Below are positions 46,415 through 61,300 of a DNA stretch of 64,000 nucleotides, one piece after another. Source of the stretch: Pseudoscleropodium purum (lineage: Eukaryota; Streptophyta; Bryopsida; Hypnales; Brachytheciaceae); assembly GCA_963969395.1 (NCBI GenBank), contig OZ017799.1, positions 436,501 to 500,500 on the forward strand, read 5' to 3'. The notes under the pieces were generated by a model. That model had not been told where the DNA came from, did no database searches, and saw nothing but the letters and a program-made list of their open reading frames with translations. How positions within the stretch are numbered: the first letter of the stretch is position 1; the number at the start of each line of letters is the position of its first letter. Made by a program: the position numbers and the translations under genes.

Positions 46415-49400
46415 GTTAAACTTTGATAGGTTAGACTTCAATAAGTTAGAATTCAATAGGTTTGACTTTGATAGGCTAGACTTACATAGATTACATATCC
46501 TAAGACAAAGCTTCACGGTCACATCATTTTTATTAAGAAGAGTTGTAGAAAATGTAATAAGTGTGATAGTGGGCAAGTTGAGTGAGCATGATGACTAACT
46601 TGAAACTCCCGCTAAAGGTATCTTATTATTTAATACACTAGTTGTGAGTTGGTTGCTTTGTAATATCATACAAGAATCGAAAGATTACAATGCTAACAAC
46701 ATTTATATATGGAAGGAAAATCTTTTACCTTTCTAGATTAACTTTTTGAAACTCACAATGAAAACATCTCAAACCGTCAAAATAAGAAATTCAAAAGTAA
46801 AGGAAGCAACCCATTTCTAACCACATAAGTAGTTTCACATATCTCAAAGGTGAGTTTCTTCATTGGGTAAATTTTCATATGTGTAGAAATAGACAATGAG
46901 GCATTTGTATAATTTTCTTGATTTCTTTTTGTAGAGTAGAATTACCATGAACTTTTGGTAGAAGATGGGCTTTCTCCCATTCTGGTGATATAGACCTTTT
47001 TCTTTCTAACCAAGGACCAATTGCAAAATTCACCAATGGTTGGTTGCAATGATTGAAAGTGGCTTGTTAGACAATCATAATGTACTACAATTGTGCTATA
47101 ATTGATCATTGCTCATTTCCTAAGCATGGAAAGAAAACAATCTATATTGCTAGAATAGGCGTCAATAAAAAATGGGTTGTCTCTCATAACGGTGAAAACA
47201 CCTGTAGCCATCAAAATAAGCAATTGAATCTAAAGTAAATATGCCTATAACAAGCAAAATGAGTCATTTGTCATGTTGCTATCAACAAAAAAATTGATTT
47301 TTTGATACAAAGACAAATGTGAGAATTGAAGGAAGAAATGAAAATTTTATTTTTTGGACAAAGTGTAAATTTGTTATGAATTTTTGAAATGTGTTGTCCA
47401 ATTGGCTCTAGAGAATCTATAGACTATGCCAAATTAACAAAAAAAAAATTTGTAATGGTCATCTTACAACCTATGACAATCTCAACATTTTTTAACATGG
47501 CTACAAGATTTTCTAATATGAATATGATATAAAAGAATACAAAATAACTTTTTATGACGAGATTACACTAGAAGGTGGAAATATCATACAATAGTCAATT
47601 AGTCACTCAAAACTCCATGACCATGTCCCAAGGCATTGATTATAGCCACAAATGAATGCAATATAGACCTAATCCCATTTATTAGAAAAAGTCTGTCTTG
47701 GGCTTATATAAGATTCTAATGGATAGTTCTCTATGTGTTTATCATAGGTGGTTCACTTGCCATAAACAAGCTTACCTTAGCTACTTAGCTAGAGGCACTT
47801 TTATCTAGGAAAAAGACATATTTTTGTTTAGCTAGCAATTGAAAAATCATATATTTTAAAAAAATAGAATTTTTAGATGAAGCATATAACTATCATGAGT
47901 TTTCAAAATAGAACTCCTTAGGCCCCTAAAATCGTCACATAACTTGGTTATAATATCAAATTATCTAAAGCATAAACAGTTAACCATTTATATTTAAATA
48001 TGGGAATTGATATAGCCCAAATAGCACTTCATTGTTCAAGATAGTCCTTCACTACTCAATGAATTCACTACACTTCATTTCCAGCATCACTTAGATCACA
48101 AGTAATTCACACTACATATACTACACACCCACATCATTAGTTTTCATTTCCAACTCACATTGCTAAGTCCCAGTCCCCATGACTACTAGTAGACACTTCA
48201 CTCCTAACACTAGGCATGTTACTTTGTAACATGTGGTAGAACTTTCATTTTAATGAATTGGAACCTACAGTAGCACTACTCACCATGCACCTATCGCCCT
48301 TCAGTGTCACTCCATTCCATGCTAGCCCATTGTATATTTGCTACTTTTTGTACCAAGGCTAATTAAGACTCACAACTTGGGACACATTGAGAGAAGCTTA
48401 ACAAGGAGTGGGACTTCTCCCATCTAGTGCCACTAGTGTTCCATTGTGCCCTAGAGGCGGCAGTGAAGTTGGACCAACACCAACCTTGAGTCACCAGGAC
48501 TCACCAAGACTCGATGAAGGAAGGAGGAAGGAGACCAATCCCTTCTATAGTACATTCTATGGCATTTGGCCGCCTCTCCCCTTAAAGAAAAAAGGTACTT
48601 CCTAAACCCATTTGGATTTTGGAAGACCACCCATCTCCAACTGAAATCACCAAGTTATGTCACTATTCAAACTCCCAAACTTTTAAATGACATAACTTTG
48701 CAATTAGGGCTCCAAATCTCACATGCAATCCCATTTTGGATATCTAATTGGCATGTAAATGCTTATAGATAATCCATTTGTCCCATTTGATGAAGTTCTT
48801 GCAAAGTTATGGCCCCCTGAAGATTCAGGTTCACTAGGATAAGCATCACGCCTTCACCACAATCCTTCTTTTGGCTATAACTTTTGACTCCTAATTTAAA
48901 ACCTTGTGATACTTGAGAATTCTAAAAATTTTATGTCATAGATTTTCAATGATATACTTCATGCCATACTTTCATGAGGAATTCGTGGAGGACCCTTCTT
49001 CCTAGCTCTTCAAAGTCCGAATATCACTAGGATACCTTCAACTTTGAATGGCTATAACATCTAACCAACTAGTCCAAACCATGCTTTCTTTAAATGGTAC
49101 AAAGCATCTTCTTAAGAGATTTCTAAAAATATATAACACACTACCATCCTCTTCAAATTTAGGACTCTATTGAATCTTGTTTGCTTGGGAGTCTTTTATT
49201 TCTCCCTTCTTAGACTATCACAAGTCTTGGAGAGTTAACCTCAAGGTCCCCCTTACTTATTGAGGCACTTTGGGCATCCCAAGGAGATAGGGATGTGACT
49301 TAAGTGGATTAATTATACATTTGGGGATTTATTCAATAGAAATCTATTTGTCATGAAGGTTTGAAAGATGAATTTGGGAGTTTATACATTATTAAATTGC

Positions 49401-51526
49401 AATCGCAATCAATACTCTAAATTTTTATGTTCAAAAAACAAACACTTTATCTTTGAAAAATCATTGTGTGTTATTTTCATTGTTTCACATGATGATTTGA
49501 TTGAAAAATATTCTAGTAATGAAGTAAAAAAACTTCTAGTGATGACCTAGAGTTGGAACAAATTAGTTTAGATTGTTAGAAATATGTATTTTTGAATCAG
49601 TGGATACAAAGAACATTTGATATGAAGAGTATTGTACTTGTTTTTTGAATACATAGTCATGTACAATTGACAATTCTATTAACATCCAACTTGAATTTAC
49701 TTGTTGTGTATGTGGCATCTAGTACTAGGATATATTTTTAAATTCTCAACCTCCATGCTAAACAAAACCAAAACCAACCAAACCTATTTCTAATTTTTGA
49801 TTGCAACTTCAAATGCAATTGATATGGAATATATTGCCATTTTTGTATCTATATTACTTATTTTGTATCTGTATTTATATTATATATCCATATGTGCCTT
49901 TTGTATCTGCATTTGTATCCAAAAGCAATGACCATTGGTTTTTGACAAATCAATGGTGTCATGGTGTCTAATTTTTGGCAATTGCATAGTATAACAAAAA
50001 CTTTTATTTATATCTTCCCACATTGTGAGTCTTCAAGTTGACACTTAGAACTCCGGAATTATTTTTCGTGAATGTTTTGTAACATTTAGCGAATATTTAT
50101 GCAAATATGCATAAACTATAGTATTTGAGTGAAATTGATAGCAATCCTTGCTAATGAAGTTAGGAGTTTGCTTAAAATTAAGAGATATATTTTCTACATT
50201 TTTAAGTATCGGTGAAAGTCTATGAGGCTAAAATAGTATGTTTGAGTGAAAAGTAAGGATATGAGAGTTAATCAAACCTAGTGTCTTGTCCATGCCCATT
50301 AAGATACATGTGACAATCTAGCTAAGTATAGTAGTCTAATTTTAGGTCTAGAAAGTCTAAATGTCTATAGAGTCCAATTCGTAAAGAATTTGGATTCTTT
50401 GTGTCAGTCTTGCAAGAAAATACTAAATATCAACCAAAATCAAGAATAGATGACGAAAATGAAAATTGGAGCTTATATAGAGGTGCTTTTAGAGTAAAAC
50501 CATGCCAAGAGGTAAATAGAGGAGCCAATCCTTCATGGCAAACCCCAGCACTAAGATAATTTCTCCCCAAGTGGAAATTATTAAAGAGTTACTAATTTTA
50601 GCAACTTCATAAACAATGCAATTGGAAGTTTGGTTTTGCCCTAAAGTTTTTGGAATTCTCTAAAGGTTGCTCAAAAAGTTTCGGGATTTTACAAGCTTCC
50701 ATGATGGCTCTATGGAAAATTAACCACGTTTGAAGCTACTAGTAAATTCATAAGAATTACTTAGAATGCGGTAAAATCCCACTAAAAATTACATTAATGT
50801 TTTGTGTATTAAATAAGCACCTTGTTAAGTTTGAAGACTTTTTGATAGGCAAAAGTACTAGAATCAACAATGTCATTGAATTTTACAATAATTTACAACA
50901 CAGTGGTGGGTTGACTGGTGAACCAGGAGCTAATGGTGTCCAATTTGCATGATCAAGGGGGCTTTCTTTATTATCTTCAATCTTCTGAACTACCCTAGCT
51001 ACTTAGATTCTTCAAAAATCACGAATTCTAAAAGTTAGAGTTTTCACTTTTCGTTGGAATTACTGTGAGTGGTTTTTCCATTGAAGAATGGCTTAGAAAA
51101 AAGGGAAAGGGGGTCTAACTAACGAATTTGGATCTTTTGAATGTGATGGCGCAATTCGTTTTATGTTTGGAGTTGTTCTATAAATGATAGCGAGGGTCAG
51201 CTTATAGTTTGACTTTTTTAGCGTAATTTGTAGTAAGTTAAGGTAGATTCTTAAATGGCTTGGGGAAGAAGCAAAAGTTAGATTTGATTAGGTCTCCAAA
51301 TCTTGCCTTAAAAAGTCAATTTTGACCTTTAAAGGGTTATTTAGGAGTTGATCTTAGATTGAACATAAAATATCTAGGATTAGTTAGGATTTGATTCCCA
51401 AAATCTTTCAAAAGTCAACGGATATTATTTAAGCAATATTCCTAGGGCTAATTGGGGATTTTAAGGAACTTGCTTGAGAATCTTCCCATTGACTAAAGAA
51501 AGCTCTATGGGACAAATATCTTAGGG
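46415..51526. other. intergenic DNA, no gene seen
   Basis: Five kilobases without a supportable gene. Frames are short and unsupported by splice sites. Composition changes several times (less AT-rich near 48050-48600), suggesting old repeats, but no LTR or TIR pair was found. The part just before 51527 may belong to the longer original of the 1.25 kb repeat. Confidence 0.4.
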
Positions 51527-52787
51527 TAGTTTAGGTTAATTAGGGAGTTACTTAGGTAGGAAAAACATAATATCTTGTGGTAAGCAAAGATGTGGGCCCT
51601 TTTCTACAAGTATATAAGAGCCTTCCCTCCTTTTTTTCGCAATTCATTTTTCTAATTCCATTTTCTTGAAACTCATTCTCTCTCTCTCACATTCTCTCTT
51701 TCTCTCATTCTCTCAGTGCCAAGGCTTTGGTACATTCTTGTATTGACAAGATTGTCGGACAAATTCTACTTGGTGTACCGACATTCTATTGAACACAATT
51801 TTTCTCTTGGTACACCATCAACTGTTGGGGGGACCAAATTTTTACTCTAATACTCACTTGTATTAGCAAAAGAGCTTTAAGAACTTTGGATTCCCTTAAG
51901 ATTTCTCAAATTTTACTAATAAGTTCACGAAGTTCTCAATTTCTTGATCATTACTTTCTTTTAGGGTATTGAAAGTTGGATTCCCAAACTCATTTGCTTG
52001 ACACCAATACAGGTACTTGGTTTGAAATGCTTAAAGCAGTGAAGCTAGACTTTGCTAAAAGGTTTCAAATTACAACACTTAATCAACTCACATTGTACAA
52101 TGGGGTTGGTTTGATTTAGTTTCAAAGTTCAGTTTAAGCGCTATCATACATACCTCCTTTGAAAACTAAAACTTGATAATTGTGCTTAAAATTTCGAACC
52201 CAAAGTTCGGGTTCAAATGCTATTCAAATGAATTTTTCTTGATATAAGATATATCTTGACTGCGTTTATTGGTGATCTATCTATGTATTGCTTTAATCCA
52301 TTCTAAATTTGTTGAATGAATTTGCATGGAGGTTATCAGAAGGGTTATCTAACTCATTTTGATGTACTTGGATGGATCCCAAAGTCACTTTGTTGATTGC
52401 GAAAATTGTAGGACTCTGCGGATCAATAGGAAAGCTAGCATTCATGGCGTAGATTTTGGAATTGGATGTAGAATTCCAGGGTAGAGATCACACTAGTCCT
52501 CAACCGATTGTGTATTTCGTGTAGTTGTTTTGTCAACTTCAACATTTCCAACATTCCTATAAAAATTAAAGGTCAACAATCAATTAGACAATGTTGATTG
52601 ATGAATAGTTGATGTAAGATCCTTTTGTGATTCCATTCTTTTTTCCAACGTGAAAGTCAATTTCTGATCAAACATTACATTCAACGCCCAGGTCCCACAA
52701 GAGTAGCAGTTGATGCTTCTCTCTTTGTATATGGCTTGATCTTGAGTCATACTATTAGTCTGGAGTTGCACTACTAGTTTGAGTGGT
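51527..52787 (+). repeat. 1.25 kb dispersed repeat, copy B
   Basis: The direct-orientation partner of 34730-35976, with the same TATA-like box (51611-51617) and CT-rich block. It keeps uninterrupted sequence on its left, so it shows what the gypsy insertion site looked like before insertion (GGTAGTTTAGG). It ends at AGTGGT like copy A and is followed directly by the other dispersed repeat. Confidence 0.8.
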
Positions 52788-52794
52788 TTACATT

Positions 52795-53700
52795 TTTCTT
52801 TATGGCCCAAAAGTTTTCACACGATAAAAAAGTTATTGTATAATATGCATTTTTTTATTCTACATCTAGGCAAATCACAAAAAATCATTTTTTTCAAAAA
52901 CAAGAATTTGAAATTGGTATTCTAGACTTTTATATGTGTGTGTTTCTCTCTATCTCTATATATATATGAATCATTCCATTTTGATCAATGAGATGAAAGT
53001 TACAAGGAGTTTTAGTTTGTAGGTAGTTATGGATTGTCTATTCTAAAATAAACTTTGAAGTTGGTTATATAACTCAATTTTTCATATTTTTGGAAAAAAT
53101 ACAGTCATAGGATTTTGATTGTTTATAATAACATTACAACCATTAGAATTGGCATTTTCCAATTTCATAAATAAATTCTTGACAATTGAGTATTTTGAAT
53201 CATTCTCTACCACTTCTTTCTACTTACTATTTTTTTCCTGTATGTTTTACAATTCCAAATGATTTGAAATTTTTCAAACATGTAGTGAACTTCCTTTGAA
53301 GAATAAATCCAACAAAGCACCCCCATTTTGGACATTTTTTCATACAAATGTGGCCTTGGGAAGTATAGCTAACAAATTTTTGCGAGGCCATAAAAAGGAT
53401 TTTTGTCAATTCAAACGCTAAAATCTTGCAATCCACGTGGTGAAAAATTCGAAATTTTTTCCACATCTTTTCAGACTAGTGTACTATAATATCCTATGGT
53501 TATATGTGTCTAAAATTCTTTTTCCTAAAACTTAGTACTTCTCCTAGAAATGGCAATTTTAGAGCATTTTTGATGAAAACATATTCAAGGAACTTTAGGG
53601 GTTAAAACATTTTTCCAATTTCTTTTTGTCACATTTTGTTGTTACAATATATCAATCTATCATTTGAATTGAAGGAAAAAGCATTTTTGAAATTTTGATG
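52795..53700 (-). repeat. dispersed repeat, inverted copy of 7000-7925
   Basis: The reverse complement aligns with 7000-7925 over most of its length, including CCTAAAGTTCCTTGAATATG and ATGTTTTCATCAAAAATGCT. The class of element is unknown and no transposase-like frame is visible. Confidence 0.6.
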
Positions 53701-55379
53701 GCTTTATTGATATTAGTAGTTGTTTTATTCTTTTTAATGGGATCAATTATAGTCATCATGCAAGGTGCACAAGTTTTCATAAAGCAAATTCAAGTTCTTA
53801 TTTTTATTATGCTAGTTTCCAACTATGGTTTTTGTTGTACTAAAAGATGCAAATTAAATTTAACATACTATAATTCTTACTAAATTTGAATTTGAGATAC
53901 CCTTATCAATACACACTAAAAAATAATATATTTTTTGAGTTTGTAGATCTCTCAAATGGTAAGGAATTTTGGTTTGAAATTTTTTGTATGTGTTCTACAT
54001 GAAGTTGAAATTATAATCATATGATTACAATTGTCATTGTTTATAATTTTTTTTGAAAGATCTTGACACAAAAATAAACATTTTTTGCGTTTTAGGGGCT
54101 TAAAATATGAAGGAATTTTAGAATTAAGAGGATAACTTCGATTATCAAATGACATTAATGAATGATTGGTTTTTTAGTCATTCAAATAGAAGAGTTGATT
54201 TTTTATTTGTTTTTCAATATTTGAAAAGATGGTATCTTACATTAGTTTATAAATGACTAATAAAACATTATTTATTGGGCCTTGCCTTCAAAAAGGGTTT
54301 CTATTGCCTCAAAGTCCTAAATCAACCTTAATATCAATCTCAATGCAAAGTTTCATTGCTTTCACAATAGTACAATATTTTTCACATGTACTTATAAAGT
54401 AAATATATTTAAAACATTATGTACTTATTTTATAGATATATTAAATATCATAAAATACCATATACCAAATAAATATCAAAATGATATGTACATATTTTCA
54501 ATAATTAAAAAGAATATATACCATATAAATATTCAAACATTTCCAATTAAATGAAAATTTGGGATAAATCCTTTGTATCATACTCGATATCTTCTTACTT
54601 TGAAAAGTTTTCCTATTCTTTTTTACAATTTTCTATACATTATAAATAATTTAAATCTCTAAATTAAATTAATTAAATAAGATTCTTAAACCCCTACAAG
54701 TCTTTGGCCAAAAGATGATTGTAGATTTGAAGCTATCATTTAGGCAAAATAAATTGTGTCATGAGAGGAATCTAGACATTAAAAAATTTACTTTTATAAA
54801 TTTTCTTATTTCCTCTAACCCTAAGTGTGTTGATTTATAACCTTGCACAAAAATCATGAAGCATCAAGTGACTATGTTTATCACACTGCTCAAAAATGGA
54901 CCAAGATTTTTTGGATGGACTTCATCCATTTGATTTAGCTTCCACAATAAACTATTATTTTTAAACATTCACAATCGACCACTAGACATTGTGATTCTTA
55001 GTGGTTATCTCTAAATGTCTATGGAATTAATGAACAAAATCCACTTATACTATAAAATATGGTTTCTTTCATTGATTTCAAATTCTTCATAAAAAAAGAA
55101 AAAGAAAAAACATGAAGATATTGAGCATAATGACTAGAGACTACCATGCCAAAAATTTAAAAAATTTTACAGTTTTTCATTCAATTGGATAAGAAACATT
55201 TAACTTTGAGTTCTTTCAAGAAGATTAATATATTTTTTTAAATGAAATCTCAAATAAGCATGCAATGTGGAATTTCAAATATATTTGACTTTAAAATGAA
55301 AAAATAATATACAATAAATTTATTTTATTTTATATTTTATCACAAACTATATTTCCTACATTGTGGCTAGAGTTATGAG
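53701..55379. other. AT-rich intergenic DNA
   Basis: Nothing coding is supported. The 62-codon hydrophobic frame at 53695-53883 is low-complexity. Confidence 0.45.
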
Positions 55380-55638
55380 CATTAGAAGAAATTTGAAGGC
55401 ACTGGAAGCCCATTTTGGGCATATTCTTTCACAGCTATTTCTTGTAGCGAGGGGAACGGCCCGCTGTCAAAATTTTTTTTCATCTCCAAATGCAAAAAGA
55501 ATTTGAAAAAAAAAATTGGGGGAGATAATGACGTGGCAGAGTCTCAACCACATCAGCAATCCAGTTCCGATGCTGCACCAATTCTATTCCTAGCTTAATA
55601 ACTCATAGGCTTTTGGAGCCCTCAAACTTCTTCTAATG
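55380..55638. mobile_element. CATTAG-family MITE, copy 3
   Basis: 259 bp from CATTAGAAGAAATTTGAAGG to CCCTCAAACTTCTTCTAATG. The interior has GCCCATTTTGGGCAT, GCGAGGGGAACGGCCCGCTG, TCTCCAAATGCAAAAAGAA and AATGACGTGGCAGAGTCTC. It is non-coding, and the flanks show no clear target duplication. Confidence 0.8.
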
Positions 55639-57042
55639 GTTGAATCCTTTTTAATCTCTAAAGTCTCATTGTCACCCCTAGAGACAAATTAAAATTAAGA
55701 CAAGGTTCTATAATTTCAATTTTTGGCTTCATCTTTTGACTTTTTTTTTCAAAAAATATTCCCCCAAAGCTAATTTTTAATTTCAATTGATGCCCAAGAA
55801 TAAAGTTTGTACTACAATAAGCTCAAAATAATCAAGTTCGGGTAGTAAAGTAAATAAATAAATAATTTCTTATAAATTATTATTTGTCTATGTAGAAAGA
55901 AAGTGTTCATTCCATTTGGATTAGAGACATGAAAGTTATGAACCATCATGTTATGTGGGCAATTATTGCATGGCTTCTTGAGAAAATGACGTGTTGGATT
56001 TGTCTTTATCACAATTCAAAAGAAAAAGTTTGTCGAGGTTTAGTTTGTTTTCTAAAACAATCTCATCAAGGGAATTATCGGTGTGTTCCAATTCCATCTT
56101 AAAGCTATTAAGGATAGAGATTTTCTTTCTTAATTTATCTTTTTCCACTTAGCAAAAGTTCTCTTTCAATGTGCTTGTGTGGAAAAATGTGAATTCTGGA
56201 GAAACACTCAAATATAGGATTTGTTCAATTTCCAAAAAAACTGAATGCAAAGACAGATGATGGACACATGATCTCAATAAGTAATAAAAGTAATAAGTTC
56301 ATTGTTGGCAAAATAGTCGCCTTATATTGTGTGGTGTAGAACTATATAACTTACATAGAATATCCTACACGAAGGTCAAATTTAGACATAAATTAAGTAT
56401 TTTTTGGAATGTCTAAATGTTGGAAATATTACAAATAAATGTCCGAAATGTTGCTAAATAAAATTTCATCCATATATTGTCTAATTTTTGAATTTTTTTG
56501 AAAACCTATATATCATCCCATAAGCCCCTCATGGCCACGTTTCCCAAAACAAGAGAACCTACACTTAGAAGTTGCCAAACACAACAAAATTTGGCTACTG
56601 AAATATCAATTTCTAAACACCAATAAGATAATTCTAGTTACCAAAATCCTTTTGCTTGGGAAAAAGAAAGAATTCTGGCACTTAGTGCTGAATCCAACGG
56701 ACCTTCACATACTAAGGTATATGGTTGTAAAAGCAACCCTTTAAGGGCTGATCCGCTTTTTTCATAGGTTTTCATGAACAAAATTATTTTTAGCTCATTT
56801 TCAAAGAAAGAAAAATGGATGCCAAACGTAACACAAGTGGTTTCATATTTTTTGAAGTATTTTTGAATTAGTTATGAATTTTCAAAGATTTCTATAGTAG
56901 GTACTATTTGTGACCATAGGTCTCCCAAAATCTGTCCCCTTCAACTTCTAAAGTGATTTCTAAACCATGGAGGAAATGATTGGCTTTTGGAAATAAAATA
57001 AATAAATTTTTCTTGATTCATTCAATAGCAACAATGGTCCAT
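55639..57042. other. AT-rich intergenic DNA
   Basis: No gene seen between MITE copy 3 and the piggyBac-type element. Confidence 0.45.
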
Positions 57043-57061
57043 TTAACCCTAAACCACCCAA
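57043..57061 (+). repeat. left TTAA and terminal inverted repeat of the piggyBac-type element
   Basis: TTAA followed by CCCTAAACCACCCAA. It matches 16 of 19 positions with the reverse complement of 63846-63864. Confidence 0.7.
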
Positions 57062-58376
57062 TCAAAAATGGCATCAACGACATGTTGTCCGAGGCTTAAT
57101 TGAAAGATTGGGTCTAGGAGATAGTGTTGTTAGAATCTGACAAATCCACCATTCGATAGGCTCATTCAGTCAAAGGTGATACTATAAGACAAAAAAACTA
57201 AAATCCACCGATTGGATGTGCAGATTATAATCCTTGATGAATGCTCAACTTCAAGTGAATAAGGGTTTTTTTGGAGTGTCTTCCTTACTTTGTGGCTACA
57301 AATCATCACATGGAGTAGCAAAATAGAAAACCTCTATAGGGAATCACTAAGACCCTACTTGTGATACAAATTTCCAAAAAAAAGCATGAGTTGATTATAA
57401 ATGTGCAAACATGAAGCCATTGAATCCGGGTAGCTCCTGAAGGCGGAGGATGGGTGACCAAAATAGATGGAAAGACCTATGGGATACTATCGGTGATGCT
57501 CCAAACGGAGAAAACCAAGGTCTACAAGGAGTTGTGTAGTCAAACAAGGGCACGAGTACTTCATTTGTATCCTATGACGATGTACTTCTATAATTTCATA
57601 AAAATCACTCAAAAAATACCGTACACTTTTTTCCAACAACAAATAGAAACATCGGCTAAAATCATTGCGAGAAACAAGGGGCGTTGCCAACAATGGAAGT
57701 TCAAATTACCAAAAATCCTTGAAGGCAAGAAAAACACATTGCCTTTACCTTCTTTCCTAAGAACTGAATTGAAAAAATCATATCTACCACAACAACTACC
57801 TAAATAAAATTTGTGGTAGAAACCCCCCCTGGCATCAGAACGTTGCACGATCAAAATTAGCAGAGGTGCTCCAGTCTTCACTCGGACTTCATGATGGCAA
57901 GTCTCCCCAAAAATTTGTGTCATATTAAGGCTAAAAGTGCAGGGTCCTCACGTGTGACCGCCCGCCATTCAGGCGCACGGACCTAAGTTTGTTGATGGGG
58001 CTACTAGTGACAATCCACACTGACAAGGCAATGACAAACAAAAGGCCATTAATTCTAATAGTAGCTGGCTCCAAAGTTGCAAGCTCGGAGTGCCCACTTT
58101 TTTTATGAATGCACCTTCAGAAAACATAAATCTCTATAGATGAAGACAAATCCACAAACTGAGTAATAATCCGCTTGGCGACACTTGTACAAGCAGCATC
58201 TACGCCGCATCTAAGCGTGAGTCTGCACAAAGTGTACAGTTAAGGGACGATGATTCCAAGTTGTACAAGTACAAGGGCAGGCTATTTTTGGTAATATAAG
58301 GCCAAAGGCTACATCATACAGGAATTTCACACGTTGCCCTTTTCACTCTCCTTGGGCGTGGCGGTTGTGCTGGAAA
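57062..58376. other. internal region of the piggyBac-type element
   Basis: Downstream of the transposase on its strand. A 117-codon plus-strand frame (57454-57807) and an overlapping minus-strand frame (57923-57609) are present, neither recognisable. Cysteine-rich peptides can be read on the minus strand near 58150-58230, where piggyBac proteins have a C-terminal Cys-rich domain, but frames are broken. Confidence 0.3.
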
Positions 58377-61300
58377 CAAACCCATGTGTTTTTAAGAACT
58401 AAATCTACAACAAACTTAAGGTATTTGTGCCACCACTTGTTGCTATGGAACTAGGTGATGTAACTCTTCCGCATCAAGTCTACAAGATCTACACCACGCA
58501 TGTTGGTTTGATATTCAACTTGTTGTGGTGTAGTCACAATCTCCTCCCATACTCCCTTCAACCAATGGTGAGTCACTGTTGGACTTGTAGGATTAGCCAA
58601 AATACTCACGACTGTAATGAGCTTTGAATCATACCAGATGGACACTACCATTTTGCCACTTGAATGCGTTGCCCAAAATATCGTAGCCTTGGGGTGCTCA
58701 CCTCTTCCAAATACAAAAAGCATGAAGGGAAATCCATGGTAGTTTCCCTTCATTGTCCCTGTTGCGAATATGCCACACTGTAATAGACCATCGAACACTA
58801 AAGGCAATGTGAAGAAATTATCCATGCACAAACTATGGCCCTAATGTTATAGACTAGCTATAAGTAGGTGGACAACACGCTCTCCCAAACCCAGTTCATG
58901 CTCTTTACTCCCTTTGCCAACATACGGAATGATGTTCCATATAAAGGTTGAATCCACACAAATTGTGGCCTAGAATTTGAACCTATATCAAGTCGGTTTT
59001 GCCAACATGTATTGGCAACAAGGACTTCTAAACCCCCTATATGCAACTATAATTTCATCGCAAGTAATCCACTTGTTGGGATTGTACACTCGTTGTGAAA
59101 CTTCTACAAAGTGTTCAAGCAACCAATAAGTCTTGAAGAGCTTGTCATAGGCAATGTCCTTTTTGTCTCAGCAAGTAGTGGAGTTATTGACATAGTGAAT
59201 GCACCGCAAAAGTAATTTGAATTAGTCCCATGAAAATACTTAGGGAATAATACTACAATGCCAAAAGACGTCCTTCTACCAATAGTCACGTATCAAAGGG
59301 AAAGTCTTGAGTCCCATCAAAATTGTGACACCAAAAAAAGCATGTAGCTCCATTCGGGTGGTGGAAGTCCAACGGCTACCTCCATTCAACCTTGTTGGCT
59401 GGCCTCTTTGTCATAGATCAGCCAAGTTTGTTGCCAGTTGCATTGCATACATGTTGGTTTTACACACAAGGTGGTCCATTGTTATATCGTCAAACCACAT
59501 ATTGAAGAAGGACCGTATTGAGGGCTTGTTACGAGTGAATCTTTGAATTGGCTCACGAAACGACCCTATGAAGCTTTGCCGGTCACTAATGAGCATTGGG
59601 CGGATGTTGTCCCACTCTGAGTCCCTATACAAATGAAGAATTCTTTGTACTGCAGTGTCTTGGATAGGATCTACGTACATATATTCTCGATACTAATCAA
59701 CATCAAATGGTGCCTCTACATTTGATAAATCTTCATTGTCAAGCAATGGCCAGTCTGAATTATTGTCGTCAGATGAGGCATTACCTGTGAAATCAGCAAA
59801 ATCAGGCACCCATGTGTTGTTACAAGAATCTAACATCCACCTTTCAAGGCCATTGACTATGTGGTCCTCAGATGCTGCTATACCATACTACGGCGATGTC
59901 ACATAACCATCGCCATTTCTTGGAGAAATGTTGTCCACAAAAGCATCAACTCCCACCTTGGCTTGATTTTGGAAGTGTCCTATACTACCTCTAGTAGCAT
60001 TATTGGCAACGTCATTGATCTCCATCGCGATCACTAGTAACTGTATTGCAATCAACTGAGATTGGGAATCTTCATGTAGCTTCTATTGGACAATTGGCCT
60101 TGGAAGTAATTCCACTGCTACTAGATTAGTGACTAAATCAATCCAATCTCATGTTCTTGCAATACTATCAAAGGCGTATTGCAAATTCACTGCACATTCC
60201 ACTGAAGGTGGCCCAAGTTGCAATTGTGCTTGACTTGCAACATGATATGGCTCCAACGATGACAACTGACTTGGACTCTAATTTGAATGCAAAATTGCAA
60301 GGTTCCTAGGGGTAATGACCTCCGCAAATACCTGTCTTGCACGATGAGGCATGTGACTTCTACTTGGAAAATGTGATAGAGATCTAGAGTAGTGCGGCTC
60401 CAACTTCGTGCCTGTTTGTAACATTGTTGACCTCAAGAGAAGAGGCAATATACTATTCGCCTCAATTGGAGGCGGTACCTAGCCCCTTGGCTTTCTTGAA
60501 TTCCGTTTCCCACGACGCCAAATAGGATTGTCTCCTTGACATCCAAACTCATCTAATCCAACCAACACACTTTCTTCACCTACTTTGAAGGTTGTCAATC
60601 CTAAAATTGCTTCTAGTTCTTCTAAATTTGGAAATGGTATTTTCCCCTAAAGTGTCATGTTGCATGTGATCATTGCCATTCAGCTATAGAATCCCCCCTT
60701 CACCTACATCCCCCCACGTCCTTCCGAATTTATAGGTCGCCTCTCCGTCGAAGCCATTGTATTGCCACCTTGCCCACTTATTGTCGATGCCTCCACAACA
60801 TCGTCAGACCTTCCTAATGTGGAGGGCCCAATCATTGAATTTGGTTGTCATTCCTTCCATGCATCACTTTCCGTGTCGCTCTCGTCCGTGCCACTAGTAG
60901 AGCTTGTCGAATCCGTCCTCACTGTTGAGCAAGTCTCGCTTTGAGATCCACGGTCATCTTCATCTTGGCCTCTCTCTTCATCATCTAGTGAAGTAGGCCA
61001 ATGCTTCATGCACAAGAAAAGATTCCGGAAGTGTGAAATCCCTCACTCATCTCTTTCAAAATATTGTTCAACCCAACCCAACAGTCTTCCAATTTGCCAT
61101 CAGTGCAAGTAGCGCCAATCTCTCGTCCTTGGATTGGTACTCCACTTGTGGTTTTGTTGTGGTTCTTGTGGCGATGGCAAAAAATCCTCTTGGAGACAAT
61201 TGACCACCTTCTGAGTTGTGGCCTTACTTACACCTCTCTTAAGCATCCAATGATACAACATGTCCTGCACTTTGAAGACTTCTTCGTTGGTAGCACGCCT

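Noticed and set aside
34730..52787. Repeats A and B as the two LTRs of one 18 kb element
   Set aside because: The sequence between them contains unrelated, oppositely oriented genes and elements and no coding region of a matching element, and the copies lack TG...CA ends.
53695..53883. 62-codon hydrophobic frame as a small membrane protein
   Set aside because: It is a low-complexity T-rich sequence beside a repeat, without start context or conservation in the related region near 6.9 kb.
57454..57807. 117-codon plus-strand frame in the piggyBac-type element as a second gene
   Set aside because: No family resemblance, no promoter or splice context, and an overlapping frame on the other strand is equally long.
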